Shown here piece by piece: positions 1 through 5,105 of a DNA stretch of 5,105 bases. The position numbers and the translations under genes are program-made. The DNA comes from Bacteroidales bacterium (GTDB lineage: Bacteria > Bacteroidota > Bacteroidia > Bacteroidales > UBA10428). The notes under the pieces were generated by a model. It did no database searches, was not told the origin of the DNA, and saw only the letters and a program-made list of their open reading frames with translations. How positions within the stretch are numbered: the first letter of the stretch is position 1; each line of letters starts with the position of its first letter. The stretch is taken from positions 1 to 5,105 of the forward strand of contig DNTK01000338.1 of NCBI GenBank assembly GCA_003508755.1, given 5' to 3'.

Positions 1-1258
1 TTCCTTCTCCGCGCAGATAAATACCGATCAGTGTGAGCACGATGAAGGTTGTGATTAAAAATACTGTTATTGTTTGTATTCTTATGGAGTTATCGGCTTT
101 TTGATACTTTCTGAGGTAAAATGCTGAGACAAATAAAAAACCTATATAAAGTACAAAGGTTAAAATTCCATGTTTGAACAGCATAAACTTGCCCAACAGG
201 TATTCATTGAGCAGGATAAATAGAGGTGTTAGTATGAAAGCCAGCACACCTGCTATTAAAGCAAGTTTCTTTCCCATTGGGGTGAGAAACCAGATGCCCT
301 GTTTTGGATAAACTTCTTTAAAACCAGGGAGGTAAAACAGCAAAGTTAGAACGCATGCAGGAATAATTACTACCGCGATAACCGGATGAAAATGAAGAAT
401 TAATTCCTGAAACCCCATGAAATACCACGGAGCTTTTGACGGATTGGGCGTGATAAGCGGATTGGCTTCATCCTCAAGGGGAGCATTAAAAAAAGTACTC
501 AGCAAGAAAATTAGGGCAATAAGGAAAAGAGCAACCACAAATTCTATTGAAATGAGGTTAGGAACAACAGGCACTTTATTTAACTTTTCTTTGTCGGAGC
601 GTTGGGGTATAACCACACCTCCTGCTTTTCGGGTTTTCCAAAAATGAAATCCCATCAATACTACCATGGCGAGTGGAAGCACACCTGTATGAAGGGCATA
701 AAAAACCAACAGGGTAGGGGCACCCACCTCATTTCCCTGGATAATCATTTTGTTTAGGCTTTCACCAATTAAGGGGACATAATTAAGCATGCTTGTACTC
801 ACAGTAATGGCCCAGTAAGCTAGTTGATCCCAGGGGAGGAGGTAGCCGGTAAAATTCGATGCAATAACCAGCAGCAGAAGACAAACACCGATAATCCAGT
901 TCCCACCCCGTTTTTGGTTATAAGCTCCGGTAAATAAAACCCTGAGCATGTGCAGAAAAGTGATTAATACCAGCAATGTTCCACTCCAGTAATGCACATT
1001 TCTGATAAAATTACCAAACAGCACTTCGTTTTTTAAATGCTGAATACTGTCATAGGCTGCTTCGGGAGATGGAACATAAACAAAGCGCATAAGAATACCG
1101 GTAAATGCAAGCAGTACAAACAGCAGGGCGGCCATTCCACCCAGTCCAAAGGTAAGCGTGAACTTTATGGCCTCCTCGGGCACCATCTTCGGATGGAGGT
1201 GCAGAATGAGGTTATTCCACTTGTTATTCATCTTCGGACTATCTGAGAAATTGGTCAT
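1..1258 (-). CDS. Fused cytochrome b (b6 + subunit IV type) of a quinol-oxidising bc complex, 3' end cut by window
   Basis: This is the membrane cytochrome b subunit of a bc/b6f-like complex. It oxidises quinol, probably menaquinol in this lineage, and passes electrons through two b hemes. The frame is open for 419 residues from the ATG at 1258 to the window edge. An in-frame TAA five codons upstream (1271-1273) rules out a longer start; Met10 is an alternative. Heme ligands are H89/H103 and H190/H205. Their spacings of 14 and 15 match cytochrome b6; mitochondrial cytochrome b has 14 and 14. The Qo-side segment GYLLPWDQLAYWA (138-150) also matches b6. The subunit-IV-like half follows directly (about 231 on), with APWY at 276-279 where PEWY is usual. 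By eye there are about nine hydrophobic segments, the last at 394-414. The sequence then reads RGEG and stops at the edge, probably near the true C-terminus. No Rieske gene lies upstream in the window; partners may lie to the left. No Shine-Dalgarno is close to the start. Confidence 0.93.
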   Translation of the reverse strand, partial: MTNFSDSPKMNNKWNNLILHLHPKMVPEEAIKFTLTFGLGGMAALLFVLLAFTGILMRFVYVPSPEAAYDSIQHLKNEVLFGNFIRNVHYWSGTLLVLITFLHMLRVLFTGAYNQKRGGNWIIGVCLLLLVIASNFTGYLLPWDQLAYWAITVSTSMLNYVPLIGESLNKMIIQGNEVGAPTLLVFYALHTGVLPLAMVVLMGFHFWKTRKAGGVVIPQRSDKEKLNKVPVVPNLISIEFVVALFLIALIFLLSTFFNAPLEDEANPLITPNPSKAPWYFMGFQELILHFHPVIAVVIIPACVLTLLFYLPGFKEVYPKQGIWFLTPMGKKLALIAGVLAFILTPLFILLNEYLLGKFMLFKHGILTFVLYIGFLFVSAFYLRKYQKADNSIRIQTITVFLITTFIVLTLIGIYLRGEG

Positions 1259-1564
1259 ATACGAATTTAATTAAATCCTTTAAGTTTGCAAGGCTGATTG
1301 AATAAGATACGGGATTAGCATGCCCCATTCTTTTTATGTTTTAAAACAGAGAGTAATCGTGCAGTGTTTTTTTAAGATTCCAGTATATTTTTTTTGAGGA
1401 CTAATATCGGTAAGTAGCTTATTTAAACTCTACAAACAACAATTTTATCAGAATTGAAAACAGCGATAAAAACTTAATAATGAAAAACGATACCTCTTAA
1501 GCGAGATCAATGCAAATCCTAAAATTAAGTTAACAGCAATCAGACAAGACTGAACCCATTAATG
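1259..1564. other. 306-base spacer between hydrolase stop and cytochrome b start
   Basis: This AT-rich stretch separates the stop of the secreted hydrolase from the cytochrome b start, both on the minus strand. It has several homopolymer T/A runs (for example 1367-1373 and 1387-1394). I found no open frame of note, no tRNA, no strong hairpin followed by a U tract, and no convincing TTG-N19-21-TAnnTTTG promoter. The best -7-like words are each off by one or more bases, or lack a partner at -33. The cytochrome b promoter presumably lies here, because the distance is too long for simple read-through coupling, but I cannot place it. Confidence 0.5.
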
Positions 1565-2578
1565 TTATTTGCTTGCATGAATGTGCGATTCGATGAAAGA
1601 AATCACCATTTCAATTACTTCTTCATGGATTTCTTCCCTTTTTCTATCGCCCTTCTCAATACATACGAATTCAGCCTCTTCTTCGGCCAATATTTCCAGT
1701 GCACCGGATTTACATTGTTGTAAAAAACTGTAATGATTGGCACCTTCAACAGTATGGTATTTTGCCGTGGCGGAAAGATTATCTAGATAAGGAAGGAAGT
1801 GTGTTTCTGGTGGCAGATTCTCATCCATCTCGGCACCTACTATCAAAATAGGATTATCCATGTTCTGAAGCGATTCTCTTGTCATCACTTCAACGAAGCC
1901 AGGAACAAGGGCAATTGAAAGTTTTATGCGAGAATCAATGTACAATTGGTTTGTTTTTTCAAAAAAATCCTGGTCCAGGCTCTCAAACACGGGCCAAAAA
2001 TAATTGCAAGCTTCATCAGAATGCTTTTCACAGAAATCTGGATATTTTTCCAGCTTTACCTTGGCTCCCGAGAGCGCCAAAGCTGTATATCCACCCAACG
2101 AGCTGCCAATAACGATTATTTTACCGGTATCGATGTGCTGGCTGAACTCAGAGGCTAACATACGGTCAATTAAAAAAGAAATATCCAATGGCTGATTCCA
2201 GGTGCGAAATACGGACGCTGGCGTAGCATCACCGGTTGTACTTCCGGGATGGTTGGCTGCTACTGCAATGGCACCTTTTTTTACCAGGGTGTCGGCCAGC
2301 CATGAAAGATTCCTCCAGTTTCCGGAGGTTCCGTGAGCAAGTATGATCAATGGTAATTTGCTATGAGTGGATATTTCGGTATCTTTTGAAGCCATAAAGC
2401 CCATAAAAACACGATTTCCTCCATATTCCTGTACCAATTCAGACTTAGTCGGGTAAAATATTGTTGATTTTAGATTCCGCGAACGGGAGCTATCGGTAAA
2501 AGTTATTTGCTTTAGCCCAACTTGCGAATAAACCGCAATTGAACCGAAAATAAGAATTAATAGATAAGCATGTTTCAT
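1565..2578 (-). CDS. Secreted alpha/beta hydrolase, predicted dienelactone hydrolase / PAF-acetylhydrolase-like
   Basis: This is a complete 337-residue exported serine hydrolase; the substrate is unknown. A Sec signal peptide (Lys2, hydrophobic 5-17, Val16-Tyr17-Ser18 before the likely cut, mature start Gln19) sends it to the periplasm or outside. It has no lipobox cysteine. Visible alpha/beta-hydrolase marks are the oxyanion strand and turn AHGTSG (81-86), NHPGS (109-113) as in the predicted dienelactone hydrolase group, the nucleophile elbow GSSLGG with Ser160, a probable acid Asp252 in GAEMD, and the catalytic His282 in ANHYSFL. Cysteines pair off as C183/C191 and C289/C306, which fits disulfides in an exported protein. 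The length suits the family. The ATG overlaps the stop of the upstream gene by four bases (ATGA) with no Shine-Dalgarno, implying translational coupling. Esterase, lipase or peptidase activity are all possible; the fold and triad are well supported, the substrate is not. Confidence 0.9.
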   Translation of the reverse strand: MKHAYLLILIFGSIAVYSQVGLKQITFTDSSRSRNLKSTIFYPTKSELVQEYGGNRVFMGFMASKDTEISTHSKLPLIILAHGTSGNWRNLSWLADTLVKKGAIAVAANHPGSTTGDATPASVFRTWNQPLDISFLIDRMLASEFSQHIDTGKIIVIGSSLGGYTALALSGAKVKLEKYPDFCEKHSDEACNYFWPVFESLDQDFFEKTNQLYIDSRIKLSIALVPGFVEVMTRESLQNMDNPILIVGAEMDENLPPETHFLPYLDNLSATAKYHTVEGANHYSFLQQCKSGALEILAEEEAEFVCIEKGDRKREEIHEEVIEMVISFIESHIHASK

Positions 2579-3546
2579 GTTAGTTCTGATTGAATCATCC
2601 GAATCACTTTTTTTTCCAATGCGAAAACACTGGCTAAGATATCAATTTGTTGGTGAATAATCTGTTTAGTCCAATCCTTCGGTTTAGAATGATAGGAAGG
2701 CAAGACAAATTTTTGCCCCTGTTTTAACAATTCACATTCTTTCTGATACTGCCTGATTATCGAATTTCCATTTTTCAATAAATCGTTCATGGTAATTAGA
2801 AATTTGAAAGCTGCTTGCCTGCAATCTAGCAAGTTACAGAATAGGAGCAGGTTCACTTCATATTCCTTAAATAGTTTTTCAGATTGTGCTTGTTCTTTTA
2901 AATTTAAAATCCATTTTTTAAATGCTGCGAAACCACTCTTATAATCGCCAAATGCTTCAGTAGTGGCCATTTGTACTGCAGTTTCTAATGCCTTTCGGAA
3001 GAATAGTTCCCTATCAAGTGGTTTCTTCCTGTTTCCTGGAAAATAAGAAAGCCAGGGAGCGTGCTCAGCCAATGAATAGTCCGCTGCAGGGTCGAAATAT
3101 GTTCGACATAAAATTCCCGGTTTGGTTTTTAAATATCCCGTAATTATGCCCCAATCAGGGTGTTTCTTTAGATTAATGGCTATAATGGGAATACCAGAAT
3201 TAATGTGTTGCTTAATTTTTTTATAAAGTGCTCTTATATCTTCGAAGCTATTGTCGTTTATGGTAATTAACTCATAGTGATACCCAACTGATTTAAATAA
3301 TACATTAGCGGTATCAAAACCGGTTGTGATATCGCCTGCACTCGCGCACCATTTGGGATGAAACTGAAATTTGAATGCAGCACCCGAGATGCCCATTAAA
3401 TACTCGTAAGAATAGTTTTCGCCCAGGGCATTGAACACGAGCTGGGCGGATTTAATAAAACTGATGTCATTGTTTTTTCCCCATTCAAGCAGAGGTAATC
3501 CTTCGATATAGACTTTATCAAGCGTTACTTTTATATTCGAATTCAT
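2575..3546 (-). CDS. BtrH N-terminal/DUF4872-like protein (papain-like fold), function unknown
   Basis: This is a complete 323-residue protein with no signal peptide or membrane segment, so probably cytoplasmic. An in-frame TAA four codons upstream (3556-3558) fixes the start near 3546. Seen in the sequence: an N-terminal EWGKNND (21-27), then LMGISGAAFKF (50-60), WCASAG (66-71), TGFDTA (75-80), a beta-rich stretch with SGIPIIAINL (117-126), DWGIITGY (131-138) and CRTYFDP (147-153), then a helical region (about 180-312) with SGFAAFKKW (204-212). From memory, this order of motifs resembles proteins with a BtrH N-terminal domain followed by DUF4872. BtrH is an acyl transferase of papain-like fold in butirosin synthesis. 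In relatives as I recall them, a cysteine follows the Asp at the position of I28; here it is missing, so Cys67 or a non-catalytic role must be considered. It precedes and overlaps the secreted hydrolase gene. The family call is moderate and the function open. Confidence 0.6.
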   Translation of the reverse strand: MNSNIKVTLDKVYIEGLPLLEWGKNNDISFIKSAQLVFNALGENYSYEYLMGISGAAFKFQFHPKWCASAGDITTGFDTANVLFKSVGYHYELITINDNSFEDIRALYKKIKQHINSGIPIIAINLKKHPDWGIITGYLKTKPGILCRTYFDPAADYSLAEHAPWLSYFPGNRKKPLDRELFFRKALETAVQMATTEAFGDYKSGFAAFKKWILNLKEQAQSEKLFKEYEVNLLLFCNLLDCRQAAFKFLITMNDLLKNGNSIIRQYQKECELLKQGQKFVLPSYHSKPKDWTKQIIHQQIDILASVFALEKKVIRMIQSELT

Positions 3547-3594
3547 CTCATTTTTTTATGTGTTGAGAAAACTACAGAGTAGAGGAGAGGCTTA

Positions 3595-3622
3595 TTTATA
3601 AAGCATCTTGATAGTTTACCAA
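3595..3622 (-). promoter_or_regulatory. Possible promoter for the BtrH-like/hydrolase pair
   Basis: Read on the minus strand, TTGGTA (3622-3617) is followed 16 bases later by TATAAA (3600-3595). This gives a TTG to TA gap of 19 bases, which is the spacing of Bacteroidota primary-sigma promoters. The -7 word lacks the TTTG part of the Bacteroidota consensus TAnnTTTG, so the match is partial. Initiation here would leave a leader of about 40 bases before the ATG at 3546. In AT-rich spacer DNA such matches arise by chance, so this is only a candidate. Confidence 0.25.
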
Positions 3623-3727
3623 TTCATATAAATGTGCAAGAATGCATTTTTTACATATTGATCATAATATCCTCCATGAGAATTGATTTTGGATAAAAAG
3701 ATCTATTTTGAAGTTCTGAATTGGCAA

Positions 3728-4588
3728 TTAAATCGGCCATCTTTTTATGAAAAACCTTGTCCAGATAATGGCTAATGCAGAAGGAAATACACCGAAAAAG
3801 AACAAAACTCCATAAAATGCCTGAACCTGAGCTGTCGCATCGATCTGAATATTATTTGTAAGTGTCCAGATAAATAAATTAAATAAATAGTGCACCACCA
3901 TCACAGGCAGAAGACTTTTCGTTTTGAGAAACAGGTACCCATAAAACAATCCACTGATAAAACACCACGCAACCTGTCCCATTACCCATACAACTTCCTT
4001 ATCGCTGGCAAGATTTAGTAAATGTATGACGCCAAAACCGATGGCTGAATAAATGATTGCTCTTGTGGGGGTATACTTGGTTAAGAACAAGGTTAGAATA
4101 ACTCCCCTGAATACGAATTCTTCAAGAATGGAGGGCAGCGATACCAACCAGCCATTGGAGTTGGGCGGAAACTCATTGGAGAATTTAAACAATGATTGAA
4201 TGAACTGGGCATTAACCGTCTCACCTTGTGAGAGATGGTAAATAATGCTTCCTGCTACCTGGAAAAAAAGGAAAACCAGATAACACGACAGACCAAGCAG
4301 CAGCAACTTAAAAAATGGTTGTATTCGCAACAAGCCAATATCATTCAGATAAAGCATTATCTTGTTATTTCCGCGCGGAAGCTTATACAGAAAGGGGATG
4401 ATTATAAACAACAAGATGAAATTGGTGATTGCAGCAGGCAGGGTTTGGATGATTGAGTCTTCAGTATTAAGTCTTAAAACCTCAAACAGAATTATAGAGG
4501 TGATATTAAGAACAAACACAAATGTTATTAGAACCAATATAAGAGCAATCCAGGGATGTTCCTTAAGTTGAAACTTAGCAGCTTTCAT
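3728..4588 (-). CDS. CPBP family intramembrane glutamic endopeptidase (Abi/CAAX protease-like)
   Basis: This is a complete 286-residue polytopic membrane protein of the CPBP (Abi, PF02517) family, whose members cleave peptides inside the bilayer or act in peptide maturation, immunity or stress responses. All conserved blocks are present: EEFVFR with Glu156, Glu157 and Arg161; FGVIH with Phe185 and His189; and HYLFN with His233 and Asn237. Hydrophobic segments occur at about 15-37, 50-68, 94-116, 148-170, 176-192, 200-221, 224-242 and 255-280, the usual arrangement of two or three leading helices before the catalytic core. An in-frame TGA three codons upstream (4595-4597) fixes the start. No Shine-Dalgarno is visible. 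It stands alone: 172 bases follow the amidohydrolase stop and 181 bases precede the BtrH-like gene. An inverted repeat lies 32-82 bases upstream of its start and may control it. The family is secure; the substrate is unknown. Confidence 0.93.
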   Translation of the reverse strand: MKAAKFQLKEHPWIALILVLITFVFVLNITSIILFEVLRLNTEDSIIQTLPAAITNFILLFIIIPFLYKLPRGNNKIMLYLNDIGLLRIQPFFKLLLLGLSCYLVFLFFQVAGSIIYHLSQGETVNAQFIQSLFKFSNEFPPNSNGWLVSLPSILEEFVFRGVILTLFLTKYTPTRAIIYSAIGFGVIHLLNLASDKEVVWVMGQVAWCFISGLFYGYLFLKTKSLLPVMVVHYLFNLFIWTLTNNIQIDATAQVQAFYGVLFFFGVFPSALAIIWTRFFIKRWPI

Positions 4589-4617
4589 TCTAATTCAACT
4601 TTTTCGTTTCTGGGATT

Positions 4618-4672
4618 GTACATTAAGTGTACCAAAACATTTAAGAAATCGGTTATGGTACACTGAATGTTG
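4618..4672. repeat. Inverted repeat with operator-like palindrome upstream of the CPBP gene
   Basis: A 15-base arm ACATTAAGTGTACCA (4620-4634) is matched by TGGTACACTGAATGT (4656-4670) in reverse complement, with 14 of 15 pairs and a 21-base loop; the only mismatch is 4625 against 4665. The left arm lies within a perfect smaller palindrome, GTACA-ttaag-TGTAC (4618-4632). A degraded copy, GTACA-ctgaa-TGTTG, starts exactly 40 bases further on (4658-4672). No U tract follows the stem on either strand, so it does not look like an intrinsic terminator. Two binding sites for a dimeric regulator, or a leader hairpin in the CPBP transcript, are the likelier readings. The repeat is directly visible; the role is inferred. 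Confidence 0.65.
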
Positions 4673-4688
4673 CCGGCCTTTTTCCGGC
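4672..4688. repeat. GC-rich 5-bp hairpin next to the inverted repeat
   Basis: GCCGG (4672-4676) can pair with CCGGC (4684-4688) across a 7-base loop rich in T, in an otherwise AT-rich spacer. The same patch can also be read as a direct repeat of CCGGCC (4673-4678 and 4684-4689) around five T residues. It follows the stop of the amidohydrolase by about 70 bases on the minus strand. No U run follows the stem on that strand, so a terminator role is only a weak possibility. Confidence 0.35.
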
Positions 4689-4760
4689 CAGGATTCAAAC
4701 ACAAGTTACAATATCCTTAAGAAAAAGACAATTAAATGCATTAAATCGCTAGAGCAGTTA

Positions 4761-5105
4761 TCAATAAACCCTTTCGCCTCCAACAAAAGTTTGCAACACT
4801 TTCACCTTTGGAACTTCTTTAACATCCACTTGCATAATATCCTTTTCCAGCACAACAAAATCGGCAAATTTTCCGGGCTCGATGCTGCCTTTTTCATGTT
4901 CTTCGAAATTGGATTTGGCTGCCCAGATAGTCATGGCTCTTAAAGCCTGCTCGCGCGTAATGGCATTTTCCATCTGAAAACCTCCCTCGGGATAGTATTC
5001 GAGGTCCATGCGTGCCACCGCTGCATAAAAACCATAGAGCGGATTAATATGTTCAACCGGGAAGTCACTTCCGGCTGCCAACCAGCCATTTTGTTCCATT
5101 AAAGC
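4761..5105 (-). CDS. Amidohydrolase, YtcJ-like (Amidohydro_3), C-terminal fragment cut by window edge
   Basis: Only the last 114 residues are in the window; the frame is open through 5105, so the Met at 5099 is internal and not the start. The family (PF07969, usually about 540-600 residues) are metal-dependent TIM-barrel hydrolases acting on amide or related C-N bonds. Visible marks are AAGSDFPVE (residues 10-18 of the fragment), where the GSD Asp is the expected metal and catalytic residue of the last barrel strands, then YGFYAAVAR, the helix TREQALRAMTIWAA, and the closing composite-domain segment GSIEPGKFADFVVLEKD ending in TFVGGERVY. This tail is typical of YtcJ-type proteins that return to the small beta domain. 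Many family members are exported, but the N-terminus is outside the window. The C-terminus looks intact. No clear terminator follows. Substrate unknown. Confidence 0.92.
   Translation of the reverse strand, partial: ALMEQNGWLAAGSDFPVEHINPLYGFYAAVARMDLEYYPEGGFQMENAITREQALRAMTIWAAKSNFEEHEKGSIEPGKFADFVVLEKDIMQVDVKEVPKVKVLQTFVGGERVY

Noticed and set aside
417..647. Plus-strand open frame of 76 codons
   Set aside because: It lies entirely antisense to the well-supported cytochrome b gene and shows no recognisable protein features.
1037..1246. Plus-strand open frame of 69 codons
   Set aside because: It is antisense to the N-terminal part of cytochrome b, and its composition looks like a shadow of that gene.
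1511..1545. Bacteroidota-type promoter (TTG ... TAGGATTTG) on the minus strand
   Set aside because: The -7 word has one extra base compared with TAnnTTTG, the gap to TTG is too short, and it lies about 250 bases from the cytochrome b start.
1879..2195. Three overlapping plus-strand open frames
   Set aside because: They are all antisense to the secreted hydrolase, mutually overlapping, and without domain-like sequence.
3544..3551. Minimal frame ATG-AGA-TGA overlapping the BtrH-like start
   Set aside because: A two-codon frame in AT-rich DNA is expected by chance and has no ribosome site.
4235..4571. Two plus-strand open frames
   Set aside because: They are antisense to the CPBP membrane protein gene, whose motifs are complete.
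4618..4689. Intrinsic terminator for the amidohydrolase
   Set aside because: The stems are real, but neither is followed by a U tract in the minus-strand transcript, so the canonical terminator form is missing.
4761..5099. Complete small 112-residue gene starting at the ATG at 5099
   Set aside because: The frame stays open to the window edge and the sequence is the C-terminal part of a much larger amidohydrolase, so that ATG is an internal Met.

Overview
The window appears to come from a Bacteroidota chromosome, most likely of the Cytophagales or Flavobacteriia type. This is inferred from the AT-rich spacers, the general absence of Shine-Dalgarno sequences before the starts, a signal peptide ending in Val-Tyr-Ser-Gln, and a fused b6-type cytochrome b. 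No 16S or other diagnostic marker is present, so the assignment is tentative. All five recognisable genes lie on the minus strand, and I see no credible gene on the plus strand.

In transcription order (high to low coordinates) the layout is as follows. (1) 5105-4761 is the C-terminal end of a YtcJ-like amidohydrolase, cut by the window edge. (2) A 172-base spacer carries a 15-bp inverted repeat with an operator-like inner palindrome, plus a GC-rich hairpin. (3) 4588-3728 is a membrane CPBP-family (Abi/CAAX-like) protease with all its motif residues. (4) A 181-base spacer holds a weak promoter candidate. (5) 3546-2575 is a 323-residue protein that I read as related to the BtrH N-terminal/DUF4872 papain-fold group. 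(6) 2578-1565 is a secreted alpha/beta hydrolase whose ATG overlaps the preceding stop (ATGA), so these two genes form a tight translationally coupled pair. (7) A 306-base spacer has no clear feature. (8) 1258-1 is a fused b6/subunit-IV-type cytochrome b that runs off the left edge, probably only a few residues before its end.

The cytochrome b is a respiratory membrane gene, probably the first gene in this window of a unit continuing to the left. It is separate from the hydrolase pair. The most unusual unit is the overlapping pair at 1565-3546: a cytoplasmic papain-like-fold protein that seems to lack the usual catalytic cysteine, coupled to an exported serine hydrolase. Its function cannot be read from the sequence. 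I see no mobile element, CRISPR array, tRNA, rRNA or prophage feature.
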